This document shows, one piece after another, positions 1 through 17,757 of a stretch of 64,000 nucleotides of DNA. Made by a program: the position numbers and the translations under genes. This DNA comes from Corythoichthys intestinalis (Eukaryota; Chordata; Actinopteri; Syngnathiformes; Syngnathidae), in NCBI RefSeq assembly GCF_030265065.1, contig NC_080410.1, positions 45,017,398 through 45,081,397 on the forward strand. Direction: 5' to 3'. How positions within the stretch are numbered: the first letter of the stretch is position 1; each line of letters begins with the position of its first letter. The notes under the pieces were generated by a model. That model had not been told where the DNA came from. It made no database searches and saw only the letters and a program-made list of their open reading frames with translations.

Positions 1-173
1 ACCTGAGCAGAGCCTCAAACGGTTAAAAAAAAAAAAAAAAAAAAAATGAGGATGTATGTACACCATAAGATCAATTGGCTAACTTACATAGCAAAAGTCT
101 GCTAGCTTAAATGCTATAAAACGCTAACGTTTTTTTTTCTTTTTTTTCTTCTTTTTTTTACAATTCTCTTAAC

Positions 174-1170
174 CAGAGATGATCGGGTCCGATTACGTCA
201 TTTTCAAAGTATCGGAATCGGCAAAAAAATATCGGACATGCCTTTTTTTAATATATATATATTTTTTAATTAAATCGTTTTCTAATTGTATTTAACATTA
301 CAGACTTAATATGTTACACTCATCCAGTCTTTAGTTTAGGCTTAAGGTAGGGCTATCAAACTTATCCCGTTAACGGAAGTAATTAATTTTTTTTAAAAAA
401 TTATCACGTTAAAATATCTAACACAATTAACGCATGCGCTGCACAACCCACTCACGCATTGTCGCGTTCAATTTGTAATGGCGCCGTTTTACCTACATAT
501 AGAGCTATAAGGCAGCGTAAAATGAGTAGAGTGAATTTTGGCAGCCTTTGGAGCCTTTTTTTAATTGGCTAAAGCCTTACAATCCCTCTCCCTACGATTA
601 GAAATATCGTGGGAAGCAATGTGGGGAAGCAAGGTGTAATTGATCTTTTTCTTAACACCCTAGGTTGTTCCCCAACGCAGAGAAGATATATAAATTGGTA
701 GCACTACGCACAGTCATGGTTGCACTTCCCATCATGCATTTGGGCAGAACAGTTAAATGGCTACAGTATCATTTACTGAAAGCTCAAAAAATACACTAGA
801 TGGCAATATTTAGTTACAATATACAAAGTCACATTTATCCTTTAAGAATTACAAGTCTTTCTATCCGTGGATCCCTCTCACAGAAAGAATGTTAATAATG
901 TAAATGCCATCTTAAGGATTTATTGTCATAATAAACAAATACAGTACTTACGTACTGTATGTTGAATGTATATATTAGTCCGAGTTTAATTCATTTTTTT
1001 CTTAATGCCAAAATGTATATGATCGGGAAAAATTATCAGGAATGATTGGAATTGAATCGGGAGCAAAAAAAAAAAGCAATCGGATCGGGAAATATCGGGA
1101 TCGGCAGATACTCAAACTAAAACGATCGGGATCGGATAAGGAGCAAAAAAACATGATTGGAACAACCGTA
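174..1170 (+). mobile_element. Non-autonomous hAT-like element, family A copy 1
   Basis: The element begins CAGAGATGATCGGGTCC and ends CATGATTGGAACAACCGTA. It is flanked by a perfect 8-bp direct repeat CTCTTAAC (166-173 and 1171-1178), the length expected of a hAT target duplication. Two further copies lie at 26758-27733 and 44388-45382. No transposase is encoded. The central part (about 345-985) matches the family B element at 21464-22100, so this family looks like a mosaic. Confidence 0.8.
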
Positions 1171-3079
1171 CTCTTAACAAATGGTTCCAACACATATTCC
1201 CACAAAAAACGGCTAAATATACCTAGAAACTACTTCACGAATGCATTAAAAAAACATTAGCCCAAACAAAAACTTAGCTTATGTTTGTTTTAACAGAGAG
1301 AAGCTGGATTCAGCCACGTGAAATGAGGCAGAATAGAGGGCAGTGTATCCACCAAAATCAATAAAACTAAATGCAAACCCTTTCTAAACAAACCATTACA
1401 TCGCCACTTTAATTAAATGAATACTCCAATCAGCAAAATTTTAATCGCATCTTTTTTTCTAATCGAATACTCGAGTTAAATCGATTAATCATTGCAGCAC
1501 TAGTGCGAACCTCTGTGTAGCTTACGGAAAGATACAATTTGCAATACAAGGCTCACGACAATGATCTTACGATATTACGATTCAACAATTATTGATACAC
1601 GGGTCAGGAAATCATTCTAGGATACAGGATTTCACCTACATATATAAGAGTGTGGTGCACCGCCACACCAAAAAGAAAGCCGCAATGCCTTGCAATTGAA
1701 TTTTTTTTTTTTTTTAAGGCTGTTTCAAACTAGCGGCAGCCTTGCATGAAGGGTTCAGCGGCAACCTATTCATTGTGTATTGCAATGTCCCTAACTATGC
1801 ACGGCCCCCTTAAGCGACGATTGGACTATGGAGCTGTGATGGAGTGGGAAGCAAGTAGGAAGAATGGGAGAACGGGCGAGATAGCGAGAGAAAGCCGTCG
1901 CATGTCGCGGCAAGACTGCTGTTATTTTGTTATTGTTTTTCTTTATTATTGTTGCCACAGTAAATTGGGTAAGCCAATAGTGACTCCTCTCCTTCTTCCC
2001 CCCATTCAGGGCATTACAGTATTTTGAATGAATCTGCGCCGAGAGGCGAGGCCCAAAATAGAGCCTTGCTCTATTTTCAGAGTGCCGCCGCGCTAACGTC
2101 AACAACGCATGCAATAGCAAAGGGTCAGGCGTACTTATATCTGTGCTATCAGGCTGTTTCAACTGACGGATATACATCCACAAAAGAATGCTGTGGTTTC
2201 AGTGCCATTAACAGCGTTAGACCTCCAATCCATCCAAAATGAATTGGATGTTTGGTGCCGTCAACGTAATGTAGATGCTATTCTTGGGGTAGATTTTGGT
2301 AGCAAGCGATACATTGTCATACCCCTAGCAACTATTGGCTCCATGAAATGGTCAATAATTGCTGTTTGTAAGGGGAATTTGCGACCCCTTGTGGAGACAT
2401 TAGGGATTTTCAAGGATTTTGCAAATGCGTGATTGGTGATTAAAACTTAGGGTGAAACTCCCCCACCCGATCCAGTATCAATTTTTGGACAACAATATGA
2501 TATTTTATGATATTGTGAGTGGTCTCTACAGTGTACAGCTATTCAAAAGTGACATTTAAGACCTTTAACCAAGCAAGTGACTATTTTTGGTCATCTAAAA
2601 CAACTTATATTATTAGCAATACTTATTATTGTAATTTTATTATTGCTCGGTAATCAGTGTTGTGTATATACACAAACACAAATGTTAGTGAACAGTAATG
2701 AAAAAATAAATAACAAAAGAAATACACACTTAACTAAGTATCAAAAGTTTTTTTCCATACCATTTAACTCGCAATTGACAACATTAGATGTCAAATTCAT
2801 TTAAACTGAGAATTTACTGTAAATGCTCATGTTTCAGTGCCACTGACGACGATAGATGTCCAATCCATTTTGACAGGGAAGGGCGAATGAATGTTCATTT
2901 GCCCTATCCTGTCAAAATGGATTGGACATCTTGCGCCGTCAATGGCAACCAATAAGTTAAATGAGTTCCCTGTAAAGATTTAAAAAAAAAAAAAAAAAAA
3001 ATCATAATTCGAGCATGGAAGGGTTCAGTCTGCCACAAATCAATTTGATTTTAGGGCCTTCATATCATAATTAAGTCAC
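1171..3079. other. Repeat-rich stretch without a recognised gene, 3' of CCDC137
   Basis: No convincing coding exon was found. A hAT-like end fragment (ATCGATTAATCATTGCAGCA, about 1440-1502) and a poly-T run near 1700 are visible, along with short stretches of the fish repeat carrying GATGTCCAATCCATTTTG. The missing 3' exon of CCDC137 was looked for here on the minus strand and not recognised. The open frames at 1746-2432 do not resemble any family I know. Confidence 0.4.
2846..2940. repeat. Near-perfect palindrome, MITE-like
   Basis: A 23-nt arm at 2855-2877 (starts GATGTCCAATCCATTTTG) is exactly complementary to 2908-2930. The loop between them is itself palindromic apart from one mismatch. 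The same arm sequence recurs singly near 2225, 9940, 16960 and 33750, so it is a dispersed short repeat. It lies about 150 bp beyond the last CCDC137 exon seen. Confidence 0.75.
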
Positions 3080-5455
3080 CTTGAAACATTTGCTTCTCCA
3101 TCCGGTCTTCCTGTCGCTCAAGCTTTTTCAGCTGTCGCTTCTGCAATCTCAGTTTGTCGTGTCTGCGGGACAAAATGAGATGCAACAAACATAAAAGAGC
3201 AGCGGTGATCCATTTTGTGGATGATAACGCCAAAGTTTTTGCATTTGATTTCACTCGCATTATGACAACTTTGGCACCATTAAGTCAAAGTACAACAGAA
3301 TAAAATGACCAAAAGTAAGAATCCGCTTACTCTTTTTTTTTTTCTGACTTTCCCTGATCAGCGGGCTTCTCTTGTTTGTCTTCGTCCAACTCAGGTTTCC
3401 TGTCAACCTGGTTTTCGGTGAGGAAGAGGACGTGCCTGGACTCAATTTCCATGCGCTGCAAGAAGTGTTTCACGGTCTCCTTCTTGCCTCGCTTAAAATT
3501 TGGGACGGCTATGTCGCCGATCTCTGACTTTTCTGGTTGTCTTTGGTAGACGGTGGCTTGAAGACAGTGAAGGAAAAAAAGAAGATATGTTTCACTTTCA
3601 GTGACGACGCTATACATTCAATCTTTGACAGCCGTCCATGGCTGTGAACATCACTCGGTTCGGGTTAGCATGTCGGCTAGCTGTCAGGCCTCTTGGTTTG
3701 TTTATATTCTTCGAAGCCGGGGAAGGGAAATGATATAAGCCCGATTTAGGTGGCATAAAATATTGTTCGGGAGGTGCGACAGTAAAGGTGAAGTCGACAG
3801 TTTTGACCATTATGGAGTAATGTTGCCATGTCGTCTTGAACAAATGCATTTTCATTATTTCATTCCATTTAGCACAAGCCTGTTGTTTGTCATGACCATG
3901 CCATTTATTTAGCTATTGGGGAAAAATACTTGGATAAAAAGAATATCCTCTAAAAATAGTGAAGTAGAGAGACTGAAACAATGACATTTTGCGGCTCTCT
4001 TCGTCGCGTTTTCCTTGTTGTGAATAATTCCCCCTCAATGGGCTGCATACTAAATCAGATGAAATCGTGACTCCGCTGACGTCTTCCATTTGTTGGGGAC
4101 ATTAGAGGCCTATAATGGTAGGCGTGGCTAACCGGCAGATTAAAAAACTAATTTCTCATAATCTGCGCTTTGCTAAATTGTTGTATATAGTGGAATACTC
4201 TCAAAATATGATTCTAATTTACATAATAATCCTATTTAAGACTTTTTTTCTCCTGTCGTACTCACTTTAAATGCACCTAAGTTGTTAAAAAAAAGTTTAC
4301 CTTTGAGTTTATGTTTGCACTTAAAACGGCTAAACACACACACACACAAACAAGACTTGAGGGTTAAATTATACAGTTACAAATTTGGCAGGACAGATGT
4401 TACATTTATTTAACTATTTTTTTGTATTAAATATACATTCCTGATATATATCTTTTTGCATGTGCTTATACCACTCAAATACGTACCTAATTAAATCAGG
4501 TTTGAGGTAAATTAAATCAGGTTTGAGGAAAATTGTAATATTCTAATTAATAGTAGAAAAAATTCACATACCAAAAAAAAAAAAAAAGTCTTATATTATC
4601 GGTTAGCCGATAATATCGGCCGATAAAGGCATTTTAAAAAAGATAGCGATAATATCGACATCTGTTTTTCATTATCGGTTTTGGGCCATTATGCATGTGC
4701 ATTTATGTGATATGGCAGCACCTTATTGGCACTTTGCGTTGGTCCCAAAATTGATGTTTGCACAATTTTTATTTCAATCATAAATATAGTGGTGCAATAT
4801 AGGCACCTTATTCATAACTTCAATTGACGTTCTTTTATTTTTCACAGAATGTTTATTCGGAAAACCTTGAAGTTGTTACATTTATCATTATTAAAGCATC
4901 CAGTGGGGCATCATAATGCAATGAGCCATAATATGTAAAGTCCAGGAACGCATATATCGGTATCGCTTTCGGCACAACACCAGCAAGCTCTACCAAGGAG
5001 GTGTCCCTTATCATTAGAATTTTTTTTCAGGGAGTTGGCAACCCTAGCTGTAAATGAGTAAGAGAGTCATGTTTTATTTTTACTCACCATGTTTCTTTCC
5101 CTTCGAAGAGGCACTTTTCATCCTCTCCTTGCTTTTCATGATCTCCTGCAGCCTGAACGGGATGTGTTCAAGGTGGTCCTCTTGTTTGTTGTCTTTTTTG
5201 GCTTTAACGTTTCGTTTCTGCTTCTTCGCACTAACGTTTGAGGGGGGGGAGAAGTATCTTACTCGTTGTCAGCTCTTCATGACTTCACATTTCTCACAAA
5301 CCTCCCACGAAAAATAATAGTGGCAAGCTCGGAGGTGAGTGTAGCACCGCTGCTAAAGCTAACAGATACGTTGAGAAAAACATAACACGTTACCTCTGCT
5401 GCTGTCCAGTTTTGTCAAGTGGATTCCCCGCTTTACGCTTTGTTTTCTTCCCCAT
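3080..5455 (-). CDS. ccdc137: CCDC137 (coiled-coil domain protein 137), four coding exons, 3' end not found
   Basis: Coding exons, minus strand, are 5455-5394, 5230-5088, 3556-3331 and 3162-3080. Each boundary has GT/AG and the phases agree (2, 1, 2, then 1), giving about 171 residues. The product starts MGKKTKRKAG, carries HIPFRLQEIMKSKERMK in exon 2, DIAVPNFKRGKKE and RHVLFLTENQ in exon 3, and a Lys/Arg/Glu-rich helix (KLRLQKRQLKKLERQEDRME) in exon 4. These blocks match vertebrate CCDC137 in order. Family members are small, basic nucleolar/chromosome-periphery proteins; human CCDC137 is about 289 residues and a known target of HIV-1 Vpr. The final VKFGEV-type exon expected after 3080 was not recognised, so it lies beyond the left edge or has been missed. 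An A-rich run codes KKK at the exon 3 end. The intron between exons 2 and 3 holds transposon fragments. The gene call is strong; the 3' end is open. Confidence 0.86.
3600..4270 (+). mobile_element. Fragment of TTAA-target (piggyBac-like) element in CCDC137 intron
   Basis: 3617-3930 matches 44100-44370 and 3930-4265 matches 45430-45795, which are parts of the complete TTAA-flanked element at 43390-45798. The shared right end reads TTTTTCTCCTGTCGTA and is followed here by TTTAA. The left end is missing. No coding capacity was seen. Confidence 0.65.
4580..4990. repeat. Fragment of repeat family G in CCDC137 intron
   Basis: The stretch carries the diagnostic runs of this family (CATTATCGGTTTTGGGCC, then CATATATCGGTATCG). 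It is related to 21140-22540 and 23706-24288. Both ends are degraded. Confidence 0.5.
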
Positions 5456-5548
5456 GTCGTCGTTATTGAAACAATATTGAACTCAACAACTAATAATAAT
5501 AATATACGCACGTGGAAGTCCTCTTCCTTTCGTATACCCTTTGAACTG

Positions 5549-5556
5549 TGACGTCA
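5549..5556. promoter_or_regulatory. Candidate CRE in CCDC137 promoter
   Basis: The palindrome TGACGTCA lies 94 bp upstream of the CCDC137 start codon. GGAAG-type ETS cores lie between it and the gene (around 5513-5530). CRE plus ETS sites are typical of housekeeping promoters. Function is inferred from motif and position only. Confidence 0.45.
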
Positions 5557-5799
5557 GATGAGAAGCTGTCGGAAACATTTTTATTTATTTATTTTATTTT
5601 TTTTAGAGATGGGCATCACGTCGTTATATATCATTACTCAGGAAATAACAAGAAATAAATTGTATGTATAAAATGTAAACAAATTAAATAAAGATGATTA
5701 CCCAAGGCAGCGTAGAAACGCTGTTCCACTGACAGCCGCTAGATGACGTAAGAGGCTGCAAAAGGCTTGATTAGTAGATATTGCAAAGTGCGTCGTTGA

Positions 5800-6395
5800 A
5801 TAAAGTGATCCATCGTATTTCGCGGTTTATGGCGACCCCCCGCGAAAATTGAAAATCCGCGAAGTATAGGCGGAGCTTATTTATATTTAAAAATATATAT
5901 CTTTTGGTGTGTTCAATGTATTTATTCAGATTTAACAGCATTACAAAGAGATACCTATAAGACATGTTTCCCTCTTTCTCCCAAGCATATAATTAAAATA
6001 AAAAAGATAAAATAAATAAAAACAAAAGCAAAAAAGGTTATATGCATATGTATATTCTAATAAATGTGTTTTAAGCTCTGCAAATGTAATAATTATGATA
6101 TAAATTAGATACATATATATAAAAAACATTTTTACATGTATATATAGATATAACTTAACATATTTAAATAAAATACTGTATTTACAGTACCGGGTATTTA
6201 TTTTTAATCATTCTTTATGTTAATATTAGAGTGCCACATCAAATTACCTTGTTTCACAATGTTAATTTCGTAGTTGACAATAACAATAAACACCATTCTA
6301 TTCCATTTTATTGTTTTTTAATTGAAAAACAATCTGCGATGGACTGAGTGCACTAAGTTTAAAGCACAACGTAGCGAGGGAGCACTGCAATATAA
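5800..6395. repeat. Unclassified dispersed repeat upstream of CCDC137
   Basis: The left side has CGCGGTTTATGGCGACC and CCGCGAAGTATAGGCGG; the right side has CTGCGATGGACTGAG and GTAGCGAGGGAGC. These are ends of a repeat often seen in fish DNA. The middle is AT-rich without a convincing gene. The family is not known to me. Confidence 0.4.
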
Positions 6396-6593
6396 CTGAG
6401 CGCAAACAACATTTTTTTTCTAGTACGAGTTGAGAGACTAGAAAATATTGGAAAGTATAGACCCTACTCACATGACATCACAACCACGCCTCCGCGCCAT
6501 GTTGTCCGTCTACTCATCAGATTTTAGCATTACCGCTACGTAAATTCCTCCTATTATGGCGTGTTTTTCTGCTCGTTAAATTTAATAATCAAA

Positions 6594-6800
6594 ATGGTGA
6601 AGGCATGTGTGGCGGTTGGTTGCAATAACAGAGAAGATAGATGGAGAGACTTGAAGTTCTACCGTATTCCGAGAGACCCGGAGAGGAGAGCGAGATGGAC
6701 TGCTGCAATTCGACGAGAAAACTGGGCTCCAAACGATTACCACAGACTATGTAGTAGTCATTTTATATCTGGTATGATGCATTTAATATATACAGTGCCT
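6594..6800 (+). pseudogene. THAP zinc-finger domain fragment
   Basis: The frame from the ATG at 6594 reads MVKACVAVGCNNRED, with the later conserved run FYRIPRDPERRARW and a closing CSSHF. This gives the C2CH zinc pattern (C-x4-C near the start, C-x2-H near residue 55) of THAP DNA-binding domains. The domain is complete but the frame runs into the Tc1 insertion, so no full transposase follows. It belongs to the surrounding AT-flanked transposon rather than to a host THAP gene, because the same sequence recurs at 35632-35836 and, inverted, at 18835-18905. Confidence 0.75.
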
Positions 6801-8422
6801 TGCAAAAGTATTCGGCCCCCTTGAACCTTGCAACCTTTTGCCGCATTTCAGGCTTCAACTATAAAGATATAAAATTAGAATTTTTTGTCAAGAATCAACA
6901 ACAAGTGGGACACAATCGTGAAGTGGAACAAAATTTATTGCATAATTTAAACTTTTTTAACAAATAAAAAACTGAAAAGTGGGGCGTGCAATATTATTCG
7001 GCCCCCTTGCATTAATACTTTGTAGCGCCACCTTTTGCTCCAATGACAGCTGCAAGTCGCTTGGGGTATGTTTCTATCAGTTTTGCACATCGAGAGACTG
7101 ACATTCTTGCCCATTCTTCCTTGCAAAACAGCTCGAGCTCAGTGAGGTTGGATGGAGAGTGTTTGTGAACAGCAGTCTTCAGCTCTTTCCACAGATTCTC
7201 GATTGGATTCAGGTCTGGACTTTGACTTGGCCATTCTAACACCAGGATACATTTATTTTTGAACCATTCCATTGTAGATTTGGCTTTATGTTTTGGATCA
7301 TTGTCCTGTTGGAAGATAAATCTCCGTCCCAGTCTCAGGTCTTGTGCAGATACCAACAGGTTTTCTTTCAGAATGTTCCTGTATTTGGCTGCATCCATCT
7401 TCCCGTCAATTTTAACCATCTTTCCTGTCCCTGGTGAAGAAAAACAGGCCCAAACCATGATGCTGCCACCACCATGTTTGACAGTGGGGATGGTGTGTTC
7501 AGGGTGATGAGCTGTGTTGCTTTTACGCCAAACATATCGTTTTGCATTGTGGCCAAAAAGTTCAATTTTGGTTTCATCTGACCAGAGCACCTTCTTCCAC
7601 ATGTTTGGTGTGTCTCCCAGGTGGCTTGTGGCAAACTTTAAACGATACTTTTTATGGATATCTTTGAGAAATGGCTTTCTTCTTGCCACTCTTCCATAAA
7701 GGCCAGATTTGTGAAGTGTACGACTGATTGTTGTCCTATGGACAGACTCTCGCACCTCAGCTGTATATCTCTGCAGTTCATCCAGAGTGATCATGGGCCT
7801 CTTGGCTGCATCTCTGATCAGTTTTCTCCTTGTTTGAGAAGAAAGTTTGGAAGGACGGCCGGGTCTTGGTAGATTTGCAGTGGTCTGATGCTCCTTCCAT
7901 TTCAATATGATGGCTTGCACAGTGCTCCTTGAGATGTTTAAAGCTTGGGAAATCTTTTTGTATCCAAATCCGGCTTGAAACTTCTCCACAACAGTATCTC
8001 GGACCTGCCTGGTGTGTTCCTTGGTTTTCATAATGCTCTCTGCACTTTAAACAGAACCCTGAGACTATCAGAGAGCAGGTGCATTTATACGGACACTTGA
8101 TTACACACAGGTGGATTCTATTTATCATCATCGGTCATTTAGGACAACATTGGATCATTCAGAGATCCTCACTGAACTTCTGGAGTGAGTTTGCTGCACT
8201 GAAAGTAAAGCGGCCGAATAATATTGCACGCCCCACTTGTCAGTTTTTTATTTGTTAAAAAAGTTTAAATTATCCAATAAATGTTGTTCCACTTCACGAT
8301 TGTGTCCCACTTGTTGTTGATTCTTGACAAAAAAATTAAATTTAATATCTTTATGTTTGAAGCCTGAAATGTGGTGAAAGGTTGCAAGATTCAAGGGGGC
8401 GGAATACTTTTGCAAGGCACTG
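6793..8422 (-). mobile_element. Tc1/mariner transposon with intact transposase, copy 1
   Basis: Inverted ends CAGTGCCTTGCAAAAGTATT lie at both termini, flanked by TA (6791-6792 and 8423-8424). The 1630-bp element sits inside a THAP transposon. The related copy near 35.8 kb lacks the insertion and shows the empty site. A second intact copy lies at 37156-38785 and a 5'-truncated one at 46457-47251. Confidence 0.95.
7012..8031 (-). CDS. Tc1-family transposase, 339 aa, uninterrupted
   Basis: This is the DDE transposase of a Tc1 element, which cuts and pastes the element at TA sites. The N-terminal paired-like region (about residues 1-110) has two helix-turn-helix units, including KKISQALNISRSTVQAI, with a GRP-type linker at 58-60 (PGRPSK). 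The catalytic core carries WSDETK (Asp152), QQDNDPKH (Asp243) and NPIENLW (Glu278), the D-x90-D-x34-E spacing of the family. GGGSIMVWACFS, the usual glycine-rich box, is at 187-198. The length is normal for Tc1 (about 340 aa), the start is the only upstream Met in frame, and the end is the usual ATKY. Nothing is broken, so the element may be, or recently was, autonomous. Activity is not proven. Confidence 0.93.
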   Translation of the reverse strand: MKTKEHTRQVRDTVVEKFQAGFGYKKISQALNISRSTVQAIILKWKEHQTTANLPRPGRPSKLSSQTRRKLIRDAAKRPMITLDELQRYTAEVRESVHRTTISRTLHKSGLYGRVARRKPFLKDIHKKYRLKFATSHLGDTPNMWKKVLWSDETKIELFGHNAKRYVWRKSNTAHHPEHTIPTVKHGGGSIMVWACFSSPGTGKMVKIDGKMDAAKYRNILKENLLVSAQDLRLGRRFIFQQDNDPKHKAKSTMEWFKNKCILVLEWPSQSPDLNPIENLWKELKTAVHKHSPSNLTELELFCKEEWARMSVSRCAKLIETYPKRLAAVIGAKGGATKY

Positions 8423-8597
8423 TATTTAGACGGTTTTGGGCTGACAACCACAATTAAGATCATTGCGAGGCTAATCGCCGACAACATACAGTTTCAAATT
8501 CAAGATGCTTATTTTTTACACCATCATTACATTTTGAATAATATTTTGCTGGTACCAAGTGAAAGAAGCTGGCCTCGTCTACAGATCATCAGTGAAA

Positions 8598-9125
8598 CAG
8601 GTGTGTCCAAACCTTTTGCAAAGGGGGCCAGATTTGGTGTGGTAAAAATGCGGGGGGCTACCTTGGCTGATTTACGTAGAACAATATATTTAAACAAATT
8701 TTAGCAAGCCCTTCTGTGTGTCACATTTGCTTTATTATTTTTTTTAATTCATAATTTCAACAGTCTCGTCTTTGTGGCGTTCTCTTTCGACACTCGGGCT
8801 CTTGCGAAATACTGCTGCTGTGAAATTAAACTAGCTTCAAGTTGCTATAATTTCTCGCTGCGTATCTTCCTGTAATGTTGTCGTACATGTCAGCGTGTCT
8901 TGTTTGGTAATATCACGTCACATCGAACCCTTTGAAAACAGCGACTGTCTCTTTGCAAATGAGGCAGACACAGTTGTTGCGTATTTTATTGAAGAAATTG
9001 TCCAATATCCACCTATCCTTGAAGCGTCGGCCATCGCAGTCAACTTTTTTTTTTTTTTTTTTTTTGATTGACGCCATTTTAGAAATCACACAGGGTAATG
9101 TTGCTTAGAGTGCTGCTCTTAATGT
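8598..9125 (-). mobile_element. hAT fragment with BED-type zinc-finger remnant (GTF2IRD2/ZBED-like)
   Basis: The left end reads CAGGTGTGTCCAAACC, close to the CAGGGGTGTCCAAA end of Charlie-type hATs. The minus strand at about 9025-8830 reads RFKDRWILDNFF followed by NCVCLICKETVAVFK, a Cys-x2-Cys finger like the N-terminus of GTF2IRD2/SCAND3-type hAT proteins, then an in-frame stop. A related N-terminus is at 32387-32480. The fragment lies within the THAP transposon, and its left end is also present in the second THAP copy (36019). Confidence 0.55.
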
Positions 9126-9186
9126 TTTTCAAAGTTTCGTGAGAATAGGCCGAGTTTCTGTGGAAAAGATAGTTGTAGATATCAGG

Positions 9187-9420
9187 CTAGCAGATGTCAG
9201 GCAGAGAGGGCGAAGACAGCGGGTCGAAAAATATCGATTTAGGCATCAAATATGGATCTGGCGAATGGATAGACTGAAGCTTTTCCACATAACGCCTTTT
9301 ATGCGACGCATCCAATGAGTTTACAGCGTCTGACAACACCGGGGCTTCCATGAATTGCTCTATAACTTGCACGACTAATTGAAAACAATGAGAATAGGTC
9401 TAAAAAATGATGGACAATAT
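9187..9420 (-). pseudogene. Fragment resembling YqaJ-transposon accessory protein
   Basis: The minus-strand frame contains SHKRRYVEKLQSIHSPDPYLM and PSLPDIC. Similar runs (RRYxEKL, DPY, PxxxYPDIVNYL) occur near the start of YqaJ-domain proteins of fish DNA transposons. Only about 70 codons remain. It points opposite to the THAP frame of the same element. The assignment is from memory of the motif and is tentative. Confidence 0.35.
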
Positions 9421-9473
9421 GGCGGCCGGATACAGCGACACGTCATTTTGTGATGTAGGTGAGTAGGGTCTAT

Positions 9474-10063
9474 TCACTGCAGTGTAATAAAAATGCTAAC
9501 AGGTCAATCTGAAATCCATCATAGAAATACTGTCATGAAATGAAAATACACAAACAAAGAGTTGGCTCACATTACTACACACACACACAGTAAATCAATT
9601 CCAGGTGTCCTTACCTTGGTATTTTATTAATGACTGTTTTTTATGGACCAAACCATTACTTCATCTCGGCCATAAGTACCTCATTCACCATTGTTATGTC
9701 CTTGTGCTTTCCCAACATGTGACCAACACACACTCATTCTTATTTGCAACATCTTAAAAAGACGCCATGGTTTTCAGGGGAAAAAAAAAAACAACACAAT
9801 TATTTTTCCAACAATGATTTTCAGTTTAAAAGAACAAAAATCTACTGCAAAAATTTTACTGTTACTGAAGCTGTTACTGTTTTTTTACATCTATTGCTTG
9901 AGGATGCATTCTAGTTGTCTTTCGAAGTTCCCACTTGATAGACGTCTAATCCATTTGGACTGGGAGTGCTGGCTGCTAGCCCTTCCTCTTCAAATGAATT
10001 GGACGTCTAGCACCGTTATGCCAATGTGTTCAATATCAACATACAATTCCAATTTACATCCCG
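9474..10063 (-). other. TSPAN10 3' flank / probable 3' UTR
   Basis: No gene is seen. On the minus strand an AATAAA lies at 9628-9623, about 435 nt past the TSPAN10 stop, and is a candidate polyadenylation signal. A short GATGTCCAATCC-type repeat remnant lies near 9935-9970 and an A-rich tract near 9780. Confidence 0.4.
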
Positions 10064-17240
<7,177 letters not shown>

Positions 17241-17324
17241 CGCTGTGAGACGGTCCTCCAAACGCGTTCTTCTGCCGGTTAGAAAGAAAGAAGCAGGGCA
17301 TGCGTGGAGTGAGTTGCAGTTGAA

Positions 17325-17427
17325 CATGTGAGGCCGGCCAGGCGCGTTCGGTATGCTACGTTTGGCTGCAGGGGGCTGTCAGGCGAAAGATTTGTTCATC
17401 ATGTGAGAGTCACAGTTAGGGGATTAG
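17325..17427 (-). promoter_or_regulatory. Candidate M-box and OTX sites upstream of TSPAN10
   Basis: TCATGTGA at 17399-17406 fits the MITF M-box core. CATGTG (17325-17330) is a second E-box of the same type, and GGATTA (17421-17426, complement TAATCC) is an OTX/CRX core. All lie 85-190 bp upstream of the preferred TSPAN10 start codon. MITF and OTX2 act together in retinal pigment epithelium, where TSPAN10 is expressed. The sites are short and could occur by chance. If a 5' non-coding exon exists, the real promoter is further upstream. Confidence 0.35.
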
Positions 17428-17757
17428 ACAGTTATACGCAGTGTGTTTGTGTTACATTACGGACGGAACATCTGACTGAAGAAAGGTTTTACTTCTCTTA
17501 GTCGTTTATTGTTGTAAATAAGTGGAAATTAGAACAAATTATTTTTGGGAGTAACCTTTTTAAGTAGTTTAACTTGATTGAATGGGCTGACGCCAGTGGT
17601 GGAACAAATGTGACCAGGGCCATTTTCGTGGGCCCTTCAAGATGATCGTCTGATGTTTGGGATGAGGGCGGTGCTAATGGAAATTTTTCTGCAGGCAACA
17701 ACCAGTCCAGCAAGAGGGGCGGGGGTGTATAAGAGATATTTTAACAATGAAACACTA

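Larger units (their letters stand above)
6459..9471 (+). mobile_element. THAP-encoding DNA transposon (ISL2EU-like), split by a Tc1 insertion
   Basis: Inverted ends read AGACCCTACTCACATGACAT (left) and AGACCCTACTCACCTACATC (right, complement). Both are flanked by the dinucleotide AT (6457-6458 and 9472-9473). Without the nested Tc1 (6793-8422) the element is about 1.4 kb. The plus strand codes a THAP domain near the left end. Near the right end, the minus strand codes a fragment resembling proteins of YqaJ-bearing two-gene transposons. A THAP protein facing a YqaJ-type protein with a 2-bp AT duplication fits ISL2EU elements; that class name is inference. A partial copy starts at 35498 and a deleted copy lies at 18640-19045. 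Confidence 0.65.

Noticed and set aside
2193-2432. 79-codon plus-strand frame
   Set aside because: Begins in a dispersed short repeat (TCCAATCCATCC) and shows no domain; no splice context supports it.
5054-5317. Plus-strand 87-codon frame
   Set aside because: Antisense of CCDC137 exon 2; the minus strand has conserved CCDC137 coding with splice sites.
7259-7872. Plus-strand frames opposite the Tc1 transposase
   Set aside because: Antisense shadows; the same set repeats at 37622-38235.
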